From Wandonia haliotis (GTDB taxonomy: Bacteria; Bacteroidota; Bacteroidia; Flavobacteriales_D; Crocinitomicaceae): a DNA stretch of 64,000 nucleotides. The position numbers and the translations under genes were made by a program. The DNA lies in NCBI RefSeq assembly GCF_039523435.1, contig NZ_BAAAFH010000003.1, positions 310,001 to 374,000 on the forward strand, read 5' to 3'. Below the pieces are notes generated by a model. That model was given only the letters and a program-made list of their open reading frames with translations, did no database searches and was not told where the DNA came from. This document shows, in pieces, positions 18,145-27,850 of this stretch (positions within the stretch are counted from its first letter, which is position 1; every line of letters starts with the position of its first letter).

Positions 18145-19563
18145 ATGAAAAAAACAAAAATAGTGGCAACCATTGGTCCTGCATCTTCTTCCAGAGAAGT
18201 TCTGAAAGAAATGATCCTAAAAGGGGTAAATGTGTGCCGGATTAACTTCTCACACGGTTCGTATGATGATCACGCGGCTGTGATAGAAACGATTCGTGGT
18301 TTAAACGATGAAATGGGGTTGAACGTAGCTGTTCTTGCAGATTTACAAGGACCTAAAATCCGTGTAAGAGAAGTTGAGAACAACGCAGTTGAATTGGTTC
18401 AGGGTGAAGAATTAATATTTACAACGGATAAGTGCCTTGGGACTAAAGAAAAGGTTAGTATCTCGTACGAAAACCTGCCAACTGATGTAAAACCTGGGGA
18501 GACAATCCTGATGGATGACGGAAAACTAGTTGTTGAAGTTGTGAAATCAGATGGGAAGAAAAATGTAACTACAAAAGTTGTGCACGGTGGTATTCTTTCC
18601 TCGAACAAAGGTGTGAACCTCCCGAATACGCGGATATCACTTCCTTCTCTTACGGAGAAGGATCGATTGGATCTGGATTTTGCATTAAGCCATAATGTGG
18701 ATTGGATCGGGCTTTCCTTTGTTCGTTCTGCGCGAGATATAATTGAACTGAAGCATATTATTTCTGTAGGAAGAAGTAACGCAAGAGTGATTGCGAAGAT
18801 TGAAAAACCGGAAGCTCTTGAGGATATTGATGAAATCGTACGAACCAGTGATGGACTTATGGTAGCACGTGGGGATCTTGGGGTAGAGATTCCGATGCAG
18901 AAAGTACCATTGATTCAAAAAATGCTGATTCGAAAATGTCTGCAACATGCCAAGCCAATTATTGTCGCTACGCAGATGATGGAAAGTATGATAACCAATA
19001 TTTCACCTACACGGGCAGAGGTGAATGACGTGGCAAATGCTGTTCTGGACGGAGCAGATGCGGTAATGCTTTCCGGAGAAACATCTGTCGGTAAGTTTCC
19101 GGTAAAAGTGATTGAAGCCATGTCGCAGATTGTTACCGAGATGGAATCCTTTGAAGGAATTTATAATAAGGAAGAAGTACCGGAGAAGAATCAAAACCGG
19201 TTTATTTCGGATTCGGTTTGTTTTAACGCTTGTCGTTTGGCGCAACGTGTAGAGGCAAAAGGAGTAATAACAATGACCTTTTCCGGTTATACAGCGTATA
19301 AAATTTCTTCACAACGTCCCAAAGCAACTATTTTTGTGTTTACCGGAAACCGCCAGATTCTGACGCAGCTTAACCTAGTTTGGGGAGTGCGTGGGTTCTA
19401 TTACGACAAGATGGTAAGTACCGATCACACGATAGCAGACATTAAGTATATTCTTAAAAAAGAAGGATTGCTTGAAGAGGGAGACCTCGTTATCAATATT
19501 GCTTCTATGCCGATAGAAGAACAGGGGAACTCAAATATGTTGAAATTAAGTTATGTTGAGTAA
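18145..19563 (+). CDS. pyk: pyruvate kinase
   Basis: A 472-residue glycolytic enzyme converting phosphoenolpyruvate and ADP to pyruvate and ATP. Conserved segments are ATIGPASSS at the N-terminus, ADLQGPKIRV, IAKIEKPEALE (catalytic Lys), ARGDLGVEIP, and MMESMITNISPTRAEVNDVANAV. The C-terminal regulatory domain is present. It ends the acpP-fabF-rnc-IPExxxVDY-pyk run and is followed by a strong hairpin. Confidence 0.97.
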   Translation: MKKTKIVATIGPASSSREVLKEMILKGVNVCRINFSHGSYDDHAAVIETIRGLNDEMGLNVAVLADLQGPKIRVREVENNAVELVQGEELIFTTDKCLGTKEKVSISYENLPTDVKPGETILMDDGKLVVEVVKSDGKKNVTTKVVHGGILSSNKGVNLPNTRISLPSLTEKDRLDLDFALSHNVDWIGLSFVRSARDIIELKHIISVGRSNARVIAKIEKPEALEDIDEIVRTSDGLMVARGDLGVEIPMQKVPLIQKMLIRKCLQHAKPIIVATQMMESMITNISPTRAEVNDVANAVLDGADAVMLSGETSVGKFPVKVIEAMSQIVTEMESFEGIYNKEEVPEKNQNRFISDSVCFNACRLAQRVEAKGVITMTFSGYTAYKISSQRPKATIFVFTGNRQILTQLNLVWGVRGFYYDKMVSTDHTIADIKYILKKEGLLEEGDLVINIASMPIEEQGNSNMLKLSYVE

Positions 19564-19565
19564 AT

Positions 19566-19597
19566 AAAAAAAGGCGGTTGAGAAACCGCCTTTTTTG
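19566..19597. terminator. bidirectional terminator between pyk and the YceI gene
   Basis: GGCGGTT, a GAGA-type loop and AACCGCC form a stem flanked by A and T runs on both sides. It serves the convergent genes on either side. Confidence 0.87.
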
Positions 19598-19615
19598 TTC
19601 AACATCTATACCAGA

Positions 19616-20242
19616 TTATTTGGTCATAGTAAGATTCAATTTGAAATCCACTTTTGGAGAAACACGCTGATCCGGGTTTTCAGGATCAATCGCTAAACCA
19701 GGAAGGTTTAATGATGCGATGTCTAGTGTAAATTCTCCTGCCGCAGTGATTCCGCTTTCCGTAATAGTTACAGTAGCAGGAACATCAACGTCCATTTCCA
19801 ATCCAATTACAGAAAGTGTTCCTGTCATCCCATCTTTGTCAAGAGACTTTAGTGTGAATGTAGACTTTCCGAATTCTGCAGTATTAAAGTAATCAGCAGA
19901 GTTCATGTGACCAATAAACTTCTGTCCCATTTCCTCACTCATCGGATTAGGCTCATTCAATGTAGTCATGTCCATAGTAAATGAACCTTCTACAAACTTG
20001 TCTCCCTCCATTACAACTGTTCCGGAAGCAACTTTTACCGTCCCGGTGTGAGAGTGATCTACATCTTCTCCGATCAGGTAATGACCTGTCCATTCAAGAG
20101 TTGTTGCTTCAGAGTCAACTGTATACGTAGTTTTCTCAACAGCTTTCTCTTCTGTAGCTGATTCCTCATTTGCTACTTCTCCTGAGCAGGAAGTGGATGC
20201 CAAAGCAGCCAAAACGAACATGCTTAAAAATACTTTCTTCAT
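19616..20242 (-). CDS. YceI family lipoprotein
   Basis: A 208-residue exported lipoprotein (lipobox STSC, Cys19), followed by an acidic linker and a YceI-type beta-barrel. Segments such as TLEWTGHYLIG, SFTMDMTTLNEPNPMSEEM and the closing VDFKLNLTMTK fit the family. YceI proteins bind isoprenoids or other amphiphiles in the periplasm. The gene is monocistronic and convergent with pyk. Confidence 0.88.
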   Translation of the reverse strand: MKKVFLSMFVLAALASTSCSGEVANEESATEEKAVEKTTYTVDSEATTLEWTGHYLIGEDVDHSHTGTVKVASGTVVMEGDKFVEGSFTMDMTTLNEPNPMSEEMGQKFIGHMNSADYFNTAEFGKSTFTLKSLDKDGMTGTLSVIGLEMDVDVPATVTITESGITAAGEFTLDIASLNLPGLAIDPENPDQRVSPKVDFKLNLTMTK

Positions 20243-20403
20243 AGCGATATTATTTTATTTCTTAAAAAGATACACAAATATAGAGAAATTCTTTTGATAC
20301 TTACCATGGTATTTAATTTATTTTTCATTTTCAACGATGGTGTGTTATCAAAAAACGAATAAGAAATAAATAAGAGTCCTGTGAATTTCCTACTTTCGTA
20401 CTA

Positions 20404-21312
20404 ATGTCACAGGTAGGAAAAAAATACAGCAGACGCGGATTGCAAACGAGTTATGTTTCCACAGTAGTTGGAATCTCTCTTGTTCTGACGATGTTGGGTG
20501 TTGTACTGGCAATTGTACTGGGTCTGGCCGGTTTGAAAGAGAATGTTAAGGAACAGATTCAGGTGGATTTGTTTTTTTCAGCTGAAAAAACACAGGATGA
20601 TATTAAATTAATTGCCAGGGAAATGGAGAACTACCCCGAAGTAAAATCGGTGAAATATGTTTCTTCCGAAAGAGCCTGGGAAGAGTTTGAAGAGATTACT
20701 CTGCAAACCGGAGATTCGTTAGCCGGGGCAGGGTTTGATCTTTCTGTTATTGATGGAGAAATTCCAATTCCTCCAAGTATTAGTTTCCATCCGAAAGCAG
20801 ATTATGCAAATGAAGACTCCATGGAAGCTTTGCGCGTAAAACTGACTGAAGCTTTTCCTGCAATTACCGATTTTAACCTTAACAGAGAGTCGTTGCAGGA
20901 TGTAAATATCGGTTTCGACAGGATCGCTTATATAATATTAGTCATTGCCGGCTTACTACTGTTGATTGCTTTTGCCATGATTAATAACACCATACGTCTG
21001 GCATTGTACTCGAAACGCTTTATCATAAAGACTATGCAGCTTGTGGGTGCAACGGCAGGGTTTATAAGACGTCCGTTTATTGTGCAGTCATTCTTTCAGG
21101 GAATTTTTGCTGCTATAATTGGTATGGGCTTGTTGATGGCAATTATTCACCTGACAAATGAATTTCTGCTCAATATTTCAGATTTATTGGATATAATGGT
21201 GTTATTGAAAGTATTCGGTGCAATTGTGGTGATGGGAATTCTGATCAGTGTTTTTTCGACGATTATTGCTCTTAACAAATATTTGCGAATGAAACTCGAC
21301 GATTTGTACTAA
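20404..21312 (+). CDS. ftsX: cell-division ABC permease FtsX
   Basis: A 302-residue FtsX: one N-terminal transmembrane helix (about residues 20-48), a periplasmic domain (to about 170), then three membrane helices in the FtsX/MacB permease domain. With the ATPase FtsE it controls periplasmic wall hydrolases at the septum; ftsE is not in the window. It heads a run of ftsX, DUF3098, uppP, truB and queA. A TACTTTCG element close to the start is a plausible -7 box. Confidence 0.92.
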   Translation: MSQVGKKYSRRGLQTSYVSTVVGISLVLTMLGVVLAIVLGLAGLKENVKEQIQVDLFFSAEKTQDDIKLIAREMENYPEVKSVKYVSSERAWEEFEEITLQTGDSLAGAGFDLSVIDGEIPIPPSISFHPKADYANEDSMEALRVKLTEAFPAITDFNLNRESLQDVNIGFDRIAYIILVIAGLLLLIAFAMINNTIRLALYSKRFIIKTMQLVGATAGFIRRPFIVQSFFQGIFAAIIGMGLLMAIIHLTNEFLLNISDLLDIMVLLKVFGAIVVMGILISVFSTIIALNKYLRMKLDDLY

Positions 21313-21345
21313 ATTAGTGCTTTCATTCAGGATAAAAGAACAGAT

Positions 21346-21588
21346 ATGAGTAATAAACCAACAATAGAGTTTGCATTTACGAAACCAAACTACATCTGGC
21401 TGATTATCGGTCTGGCTGTTAATATTCTAGGTTTTGTTTTGATGATTGGAGGAGCTTCGGAAGATTTCTCACAGTTTAATGAAGACGAACTGTTCAGTCC
21501 GCTTCGTATAACTCTTGCACCGATATTAGTGGTGGTCGGGTATATCATTATGCTGTATGCTATCATGAAATCCAGCCACAAGAAATAG
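21346..21588 (+). CDS. DUF3098 small membrane protein
   Basis: An 80-residue protein with two transmembrane helices separated by an acidic loop (GGASEDFSQFNEDELFSPLR). The pattern and position between ftsX and uppP match DUF3098, a Bacteroidota family of unknown function that recurs beside ftsX. The next gene begins 9 bases after the stop. Confidence 0.85.
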   Translation: MSNKPTIEFAFTKPNYIWLIIGLAVNILGFVLMIGGASEDFSQFNEDELFSPLRITLAPILVVVGYIIMLYAIMKSSHKK

Positions 21589-21597
21589 TAACAATAC

Positions 21598-22389
21598 ATG
21601 TCACTTATAGAAGCTATAATCCTTGGTATAATTCAGGGATTAACCGAATTTCTTCCGGTAAGTAGTTCCGGACATCTTGAGATAGGAAAAGCCTTGTTTG
21701 GTTCTGAAGCGATGCCTTCCGAAAGTATGCAATTTACGGTTGTGGTTCACGGTGCAACGGCTTTGAGTACTATTGTTGTGTTCCGTAAAGATCTACTCCA
21801 AATTATCCGGGGCTTATTTCAATTCAGGTTGAATGAAGAGTTTTTCTTTTCCCTAAAAATCCTTTTGTCGATGATTCCTGCTGCCGTAGTGGGGGTGTTA
21901 TTCAATGATGAGATTGAGCAGTTGTTTAACGGACAAATTCTTTTGGTGGGTGCTATGTTAGGAGTTACCGGGCTATTATTGTTTTTGGCGGACAGAGCAA
22001 GAGTGACCGATAAGCAGGTGTCATTTGGTTCGTCCATCATAATTGGAATTGCTCAGGCAATAGCTATTTTACCTGGAATATCGCGCTCCGGAGCGACAAT
22101 TGCTACTTCAGTCTTGTTGGGGGTGGATAAGTCACGTGCTGCACGATTTTCTTTTTTAATGGTTGTTCCTCTTATTCTCGGTAAAATGGCAAAGGATGTT
22201 CTTGACGGAGCCTTTAGTGAAGGAGTTGGGTCAATGTTGCCGCTGACGGCTGGTTTTATAGCCGCATTTATTGTTGGAGTAATAGCCTGTACCTGGATGA
22301 TTTCACTGGTAAAGAAAAGCCAATTAAAGTATTTCAGTTACTATTGTTTTGCTGCAGGGCTGATCAGCATTGTTCTTACATTAATATAG
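21598..22389 (+). CDS. uppP: undecaprenyl-diphosphatase UppP/BacA
   Basis: A 263-residue polytopic membrane enzyme that dephosphorylates undecaprenyl pyrophosphate, recycling the lipid carrier of wall and glycan synthesis. Both catalytic motifs are visible: GLTEFLPVSSSGHL near residue 14, and PGISRSGATI near residue 155. Length is normal. It is co-directional with ftsX and truB. Confidence 0.96.
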   Translation: MSLIEAIILGIIQGLTEFLPVSSSGHLEIGKALFGSEAMPSESMQFTVVVHGATALSTIVVFRKDLLQIIRGLFQFRLNEEFFFSLKILLSMIPAAVVGVLFNDEIEQLFNGQILLVGAMLGVTGLLLFLADRARVTDKQVSFGSSIIIGIAQAIAILPGISRSGATIATSVLLGVDKSRAARFSFLMVVPLILGKMAKDVLDGAFSEGVGSMLPLTAGFIAAFIVGVIACTWMISLVKKSQLKYFSYYCFAAGLISIVLTLI

Positions 22390-22402
22390 TTACCGCATAA
22401 TT

Positions 22403-23116
22403 TTGAATTCATTAGAACGTACATTTGATTTCCAGACAGGAGAGTTTTTGTTAGTTGATAAAGAGTTACACTGGACCTCTTTTGATGTTGTAAATAAACT
22501 ACGCTGGCACATCCGGAAAAAACTGGGAATCAAAAAAATAAAAGTGGGTCATGCCGGAACGCTGGACCCTTTAGCTTCCGGGTTATTACTTATCTGTACA
22601 GGGAAGAATACGAAGCGAATTGAGGAACTGATGGCAGACAAGAAAGAATATACGGGAACTATTCTTTTGGGTAAATCAACTCCCTCATTTGATCTGGAAA
22701 CACAGTATGATAATGAAGCACCTGTTGCGCATATTACTAAAGAGCTTTTAGAGGAAGCCCGAAAAAGTTTTTTAGGTGAGCAATTACAGACACCACCGAT
22801 TTTCTCGGCAAAAAAAATAGACGGGAAACGCGCGTATGACCTGGCGAGAGCTGGCAAAGAGGTTGAAGTAAAGAAAAGCAGGGTAGAAATTACTGATTTT
22901 GAAATTGATAGTACACGTTTCCCGGAAATTGATTTTCGGGTAGTATGCTCAAAAGGAACCTATATACGAAGTCTCGCTTCAGATTTTGGAAAAGCGGTTG
23001 ATTCTTTGGGAACACTGGTTGCATTGAGAAGGACTAAGTCCGGAAATTTTGATGTGGAACAGGCGAAAACCGTCGAAGAATGGATCGCGCTGATTGATTC
23101 TGCGCCAAATACTTGA
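22403..23116 (+). CDS. truB: tRNA pseudouridine(55) synthase
   Basis: A 237-residue enzyme that makes pseudouridine 55 in the T-loop of tRNAs. The catalytic Asp55 lies in GHAGTLDPLASGLL, and the KGTYIRSLASDFG motif is near residue 190. The C-terminal PUA domain of longer homologues is missing, which is common in this phylum. I accept a TTG start at 22403, because no ATG precedes the conserved N-terminus and an in-frame stop lies just upstream. Confidence 0.94.
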   Translation: MNSLERTFDFQTGEFLLVDKELHWTSFDVVNKLRWHIRKKLGIKKIKVGHAGTLDPLASGLLLICTGKNTKRIEELMADKKEYTGTILLGKSTPSFDLETQYDNEAPVAHITKELLEEARKSFLGEQLQTPPIFSAKKIDGKRAYDLARAGKEVEVKKSRVEITDFEIDSTRFPEIDFRVVCSKGTYIRSLASDFGKAVDSLGTLVALRRTKSGNFDVEQAKTVEEWIALIDSAPNT

Positions 23117-23200
23117 AATAGGTCATCTTTTTTTGTACCTTTGCAGACTTTTTACCCATTGCGGTTGTAGTAGTTTGAACAACATAAAAATTTTGGCGGC

Positions 23201-24256
23201 ATGAAAATGAAATTGTCCGAATTCAAGTTTGATTTGCCAGAAGAGCTTATCGCTGAGTTTCCTTCTGATAATAGAGATGAATCACGCTTGATGGTCGTGC
23301 ACCGCGACACAGGAAAAATAGAGCATCGTCTGTTTAAAGATATCATAGAATATTTTGATGACGGAGATGTAATGATAATGAATAATACGCGTGTTTTTCC
23401 TGCCAGAATGTACGGAAACAAGGAAAAAACTGGAGCGAAGATTGAGGTATTCCTGCTTCGTGAATTGAACCGCGAAAGTCTTTTGTGGGATGTATTGGTT
23501 GATCCGGCAAGAAAAATCCGTATTGGAAACAAATTGTATTTCGGAGAAGATGAATCATTGGTTGCTGAGGTAATTGATAATACAACATCCCGTGGTCGTA
23601 CACTTCGCTTTTTATTCGACGGACCTTACGAAGAATTTAAAAAGAAAATTACCGAGTTAGGTGAAACACCCTTGCCGAAATATATAAAACGAGACGTTGT
23701 TCCTGAAGATGAAGATCGTTATCAGACGATTTATGCAAAAGTTGAAGGGGCAGTTGCTGCACCAACGGCCGGGCTACATTTTTCACGTGAACTATTGAAG
23801 CGTTTGGAGATTAAGGGGATTGATTTTGCTGAAGTTACGCTTCATATCGGTTTGGGAACATTCCGTACGGTTGAAGTGGAAGACCTTACCAAACACAAGA
23901 TGGACTCTGAGCAGGTTGTTATTTCGGAACAATGTGCTGACAAGGTAAATAAAGCAAAATTAGCAAAGAAAAAGGTGTGTGCGGTAGGTACCACTTCCAT
24001 GCGTGCTATTGAGACATCTGTGTCTACAGAAGGGTTGTTGAAGCCGTTTGACGGTTGGACAAATAAATTTATTTTCCCTCCTTATGATTTTAGCATTGCG
24101 GATTGTCTGATTACCAACTTCCATACACCACTTTCTACATTGCTTATGATGATTTCTGCTTTTTGCGGACATGAGTTAATGATGGAAGCATATCAGGAAG
24201 CAATTAAGGAAAAATATCGTTTCTATTCATACGGAGACGCAATGTTAATTCTGTAA
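23201..24256 (+). CDS. queA: tRNA preQ1(34) S-adenosylmethionine ribosyltransferase-isomerase
   Basis: A 351-residue enzyme that transfers and isomerises the ribosyl part of SAM onto preQ1 in tRNA, forming epoxyqueuosine. Recognisable blocks are LPEELIAEFP, MIMNNTRVFPARM, PLPKYIKR, AAPTAGLHFS and ITNFHTPLSTLLM. Translation may start at ATG 23201 or at the second ATG, 23207. A hairpin terminator follows the stop. Confidence 0.96.
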   Translation: MKMKLSEFKFDLPEELIAEFPSDNRDESRLMVVHRDTGKIEHRLFKDIIEYFDDGDVMIMNNTRVFPARMYGNKEKTGAKIEVFLLRELNRESLLWDVLVDPARKIRIGNKLYFGEDESLVAEVIDNTTSRGRTLRFLFDGPYEEFKKKITELGETPLPKYIKRDVVPEDEDRYQTIYAKVEGAVAAPTAGLHFSRELLKRLEIKGIDFAEVTLHIGLGTFRTVEVEDLTKHKMDSEQVVISEQCADKVNKAKLAKKKVCAVGTTSMRAIETSVSTEGLLKPFDGWTNKFIFPPYDFSIADCLITNFHTPLSTLLMMISAFCGHELMMEAYQEAIKEKYRFYSYGDAMLIL

Positions 24257-24277
24257 AAGATTAGCGTATAAGATCAG

Positions 24278-24310
24278 AAGGCGGTTCGCAATTAGCGAGC
24301 CGCTTTTTTC
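24278..24310 (+). terminator. rho-independent terminator after queA
   Basis: The arms GCGGTTCGC and GCGAGCCGC around an AATTA loop are followed by TTTTTT. It isolates queA from ispD. Confidence 0.85.
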
Positions 24311-24337
24311 GTATATTCACATTGAAAATCAATTACT

Positions 24338-25012
24338 ATGCATAATTCAGTTATCATTACCGCTGCAGGTATCGGAAAACGAATGGGAGGAGCTGTTCCC
24401 AAGCAATTTTTGCCAGTTGCAGGAAAGCCGGTTTTGATGCACACGATGGAAGCATTCTATGCGTTTGATCCGGGATTGGAATTTATATTGACACTTCCGA
24501 AGGAGTGGGAGGAGTACTGGCAAAAATTGTGTGGAGAATATGATTTTACATTGGTTCATAGAGTTGTTACAGGAGGAGAGGAGCGATTCCATTCGGTGAA
24601 AAATGCGGTTAATCACGCAACAGGAGAGTTGATAGCTATTCATGATGGTGTACGACCGATGGTAAGTAATGAAACCATAAAACGAGTGTTTGAAAGTGCA
24701 CAAATTCATCATGCGGCAGTTCCTGTGGTTCCGGTTAGTCAGTCGATCCGGAAGGTTACTGAACAAGGTAGTATGAGTCTGGACAGAAGCGAATACTATA
24801 TCGTTCAGACTCCTCAGGTATTTACCCGAAAGATCCTTATTGAATCGTATAATCAACCGTACGATTCGACTTTTACGGACGATGCTTCAGTTGTTGAAAA
24901 CAGAGGGTATTCTATTCATACAGTAGAAGGCAATGATGAGAATAGTAAGATAACTACCCAGAAAGATCTGAAGTTGGCAGAGCATTATTTTTCGTCTCAG
25001 GAAGAGGCCTGA
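24338..25012 (+). CDS. ispD: 2-C-methyl-D-erythritol 4-phosphate cytidylyltransferase
   Basis: A 224-residue nucleotidyltransferase that makes CDP-methylerythritol in the non-mevalonate isoprenoid pathway. The nucleotide-binding start ITAAGIGKRMGG followed by PKQFLPVAGKPVL is typical. IAIHDGVRPMV and the FTDDASVVE motif are also present. Length is standard. Isoprenoid supply ties it functionally to uppP upstream. Confidence 0.95.
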   Translation: MHNSVIITAAGIGKRMGGAVPKQFLPVAGKPVLMHTMEAFYAFDPGLEFILTLPKEWEEYWQKLCGEYDFTLVHRVVTGGEERFHSVKNAVNHATGELIAIHDGVRPMVSNETIKRVFESAQIHHAAVPVVPVSQSIRKVTEQGSMSLDRSEYYIVQTPQVFTRKILIESYNQPYDSTFTDDASVVENRGYSIHTVEGNDENSKITTQKDLKLAEHYFSSQEEA

Positions 25013-25112
25013 AAACCAACTTGTTTTTGACAGTAGAGATTTGTTTCTCCGGAGAGACGAAATTCGCGGATTTTCTTTTTCATCAATGCTTTTAATTACC
25101 GTTAGAATGTGC

Positions 25113-25120
25113 TAATTTTG
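25113..25120 (+). promoter_or_regulatory. candidate -7 promoter element for purH
   Basis: TAATTTTG matches the Bacteroidota -7 consensus TAnnTTTG exactly and lies 27 bases before the purH ATG. No clear TTTG is visible at the -33 position, so this rests on one half-site. Confidence 0.4.
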
Positions 25121-25147
25121 CGTTCTTTAAAAGCAGGCAGTATCATT

Positions 25148-26677
25148 ATGGCAGACTCAAAGAAAATCAAAAGCGCTTTAATTTCAGTTTTTGACAAAGC
25201 TGGATTGGAACCAATCATCCGGGAATTAGCTAAAAATCAGGTTACAATATACTCGACAGGAGGTACTCAGGCATTTATCGAAGACCTGGGAGTGAATGTA
25301 GTTCCTGTCGAAGATCTTACTTCGTATCCTTCTATTTTGGGAGGGAGAGTAAAAACTTTGCACCCAAAGGTGTTTGGAGGAATTTTAAATCGCCGTGATT
25401 TAGCAGATGATCAGCAACAAATTGCTGAGTATGAAATCCCGGAAATTGACCTGGTGATCGTTGACCTGTATCCTTTTGAGAAAACAGTTGCTTCCGGAGC
25501 AGATCAAGCGGCAATTATTGAAAAAATTGACATAGGAGGAATTTCTCTTATTCGAGCTGCTGCCAAGAACTACAAAGATGTGGTAATTATACCTTCTGTT
25601 GATCAGTATAGTGAGTTTGTTGAAATCCTAGAAAAGCAGAATGGAGAGACAACATTGGAACAAAGAAAGTCTTTTGCAAGAGACGCATTTAACGTTTCCT
25701 CTCATTACGACACACATATTTTCCGATATTTTAATCAGGGAGAAAAGGAGTTGTTTAAACAAAGTATTCAGGACTCTCAGGTGTTGCGTTACGGAGAAAA
25801 TCCACACCAAAAGGGAATTTTCCATGGGGATATGGGCGCCATCTTTGACAAACTTCACGGGAAAGAATTGTCATACAATAACCTGTTAGATGTTGATGCG
25901 GCGGTAAACCTGATGGAAGAGTTTAAAAATGACGGACCAACATTTGCCATTTTGAAACACAACAATGCTTGTGGATTAGCAACTCGTTCTTCGATAAGAG
26001 AAGCGTATAAGGATGCGCTTGCAGGAGATCCTGTTTCTGCTTTTGGTGGAATACTGATTGCAAACACTAAAATTGATGCGGAAACTGCAGGAGATATCAA
26101 CGAGTTATTTTGCGAGGTTGTTATTGCTCCGGACTTTGAAGAAGCCGCTCTGGAGGTTTTAAAAAGTAAAAAGAACAGAATCATTTTGCGTCAGAAACCG
26201 GTTGAGTTACCGGCCCGTCAATTCAGAACCATTCTGAATGGAGTGTTGGAGCAGGATAAAGATTTTATTTCAGATAAAAAAGAAGATTTCGAATCGAAAA
26301 CATCAAGTGTACCAACTGCTTCCCAGATGGAAGATTTGGAATTTGCCAACAAACTAGTGAAGCACACCAAGTCAAACACTATCGTTTTAGCAAAAAACAA
26401 GCAGTTGCTTGCCAGTGGGACAGGACAGACATCACGTGTTGATGCGTTGGTACAGGCCATTCACAAAGCGAAGTCATTTAAATTTGATTTACAGGATGCT
26501 GTAATGGCTTCAGATGCTTTCTTCCCCTTCCCGGATTGTGTGGAAATTGCAGGGAACGAAGGAGTCAATGCTGTTGTTCAGCCAGGTGGATCCATCAAGG
26601 ATGAATTGTCGATTAATTATTGCAATGAAAACGGGATTGCAATGGTCTTTACCGGAAATCGTCATTTCAAGCACTAA
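25148..26677 (+). CDS. purH: bifunctional AICAR transformylase/IMP cyclohydrolase
   Basis: A 509-residue bifunctional enzyme for the last two steps of IMP synthesis. The N-terminal MGS-like cyclohydrolase domain carries STGGTQAFIED and SILGGRVKTLHPKVFGGIL. The C-terminal transformylase domain has the catalytic LKHNNACG and ends with QPGGSIKDE and FTGNRHF. I place the start at ATG 25148 (MADSKKIKSAL) rather than a GTG-type start 39 bases earlier, because homologues begin here. Confidence 0.96.
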   Translation: MADSKKIKSALISVFDKAGLEPIIRELAKNQVTIYSTGGTQAFIEDLGVNVVPVEDLTSYPSILGGRVKTLHPKVFGGILNRRDLADDQQQIAEYEIPEIDLVIVDLYPFEKTVASGADQAAIIEKIDIGGISLIRAAAKNYKDVVIIPSVDQYSEFVEILEKQNGETTLEQRKSFARDAFNVSSHYDTHIFRYFNQGEKELFKQSIQDSQVLRYGENPHQKGIFHGDMGAIFDKLHGKELSYNNLLDVDAAVNLMEEFKNDGPTFAILKHNNACGLATRSSIREAYKDALAGDPVSAFGGILIANTKIDAETAGDINELFCEVVIAPDFEEAALEVLKSKKNRIILRQKPVELPARQFRTILNGVLEQDKDFISDKKEDFESKTSSVPTASQMEDLEFANKLVKHTKSNTIVLAKNKQLLASGTGQTSRVDALVQAIHKAKSFKFDLQDAVMASDAFFPFPDCVEIAGNEGVNAVVQPGGSIKDELSINYCNENGIAMVFTGNRHFKH

Positions 26678-26778
26678 AAAAGCCAGTTCATCGAAAATAT
26701 TAAAAAAAAGGGCGTGTTTGTGAAATTAATTGATTAAAATTGATAATGTTGAACTACAAGCTATTATTATAACCGCAA

Positions 26779-27804
26779 ATGGGATTATTTGATTTTTTAG
26801 TACAGGAAATTGCAGTTGACTTGGGTACAGCGAACACGTTGATTATCATGAATGATAAAGTGGTCGTTGACGAGCCTTCAATTGTTGCCAAAGACATTCA
26901 GACCGGTAAAATTGTTGCGATAGGAAAGAAGGCGCAACAGATGCACGGTAAGACGCATAAATTGATCGAAACGATACGCCCCCTGAAGGATGGAGTGATA
27001 GCAGATTTCCAGAGTGCTGAACAGATGATCCGCGGTATGATAAAGATGATAAAGCCGGGTGCCCGTATGTTCAACCCTACGTTGCGGATGGTAATTTGTA
27101 TTCCATCAGGGATCACGGAGGTGGAGAAACGTGCTGTACGTGATTCATCAGAACACGCAGGAGCAAAAGAAGTATACCTTATCCACGAACCTATGGCAGC
27201 AGCTATTGGTATCGGTATTGATGTTGAAGAGCCCATGGGAAACATGATCATTGATATCGGAGGAGGAACTTCTGAGATTGCGGTAATTGCACTTGGTGGA
27301 ATTGTGTGTGATAAATCGATTCGTGTTGCCGGTGACGATTTTACCAGCGATATCGAAGATTATATGAGAAGACAGCATAATATTCTGGTTGGAGAACGAA
27401 CTGCCGAGCAAATCAAAATCGAGGTAGGAGCAGCTCTTCCCGAGTTGGATAACCCTCCCGGAGATTACGCAGTTAGAGGACGTGACTTAATGACGGGTAT
27501 TCCTAAAGAAATTGTTGTATCGTACACAGAGATTGCTCATGCGCTTGACAAATCAATTTCGAAAATTGAAGAAGCGATTTTAAGTGCTTTGGAGATGACA
27601 CCACCAGAATTATCGGCAGATATATACAAAACAGGAATTTATCTTGCCGGAGGAGGTTCTATGCTCCGCGGATTGGATAAACGTATTTCAATGAAAACAA
27701 AACTCCCGGTACACATTGCGGAAGATCCGTTAAGAGCTGTGGCGAGAGGAACCAGCATCGCTCTGAAGAACATCGATAAATTCCAGTTCCTTATCAGAGA
27801 TTAA
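26779..27804 (+). CDS. mreB: rod shape-determining protein MreB
   Basis: A 341-residue bacterial actin that organises lateral wall synthesis. The phosphate-1 loop appears as VDLGTANTLI, phosphate-2 as IIDIGGGTSEIAVI, and the adenosine motif as YLAGGGSMLRGLD. An amphipathic membrane-binding N-terminus (MGLFDFLVQE) is present. It is followed by a terminator and then mreC. Confidence 0.97.
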   Translation: MGLFDFLVQEIAVDLGTANTLIIMNDKVVVDEPSIVAKDIQTGKIVAIGKKAQQMHGKTHKLIETIRPLKDGVIADFQSAEQMIRGMIKMIKPGARMFNPTLRMVICIPSGITEVEKRAVRDSSEHAGAKEVYLIHEPMAAAIGIGIDVEEPMGNMIIDIGGGTSEIAVIALGGIVCDKSIRVAGDDFTSDIEDYMRRQHNILVGERTAEQIKIEVGAALPELDNPPGDYAVRGRDLMTGIPKEIVVSYTEIAHALDKSISKIEEAILSALEMTPPELSADIYKTGIYLAGGGSMLRGLDKRISMKTKLPVHIAEDPLRAVARGTSIALKNIDKFQFLIRD

Positions 27805-27816
27805 CACTATTTAATT

Positions 27817-27839
27817 ACCGCCAGAAGGCGGTTTTTTTT
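27817..27839 (+). terminator. terminator between mreB and mreC
   Basis: ACCGCC, an AGAA loop and GGCGGT form a stem followed by eight T. It lies 12 bases after the mreB stop, so mreB can be transcribed separately from the mreC-rodA operon. Confidence 0.85.
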
Positions 27840-27850
27840 CGTATTTTGCT

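Noticed and set aside
24347..24856. 169-codon frame antisense to ispD
   Set aside because: It lies entirely inside ispD, whose motifs are complete, and shows no domain signature of its own.
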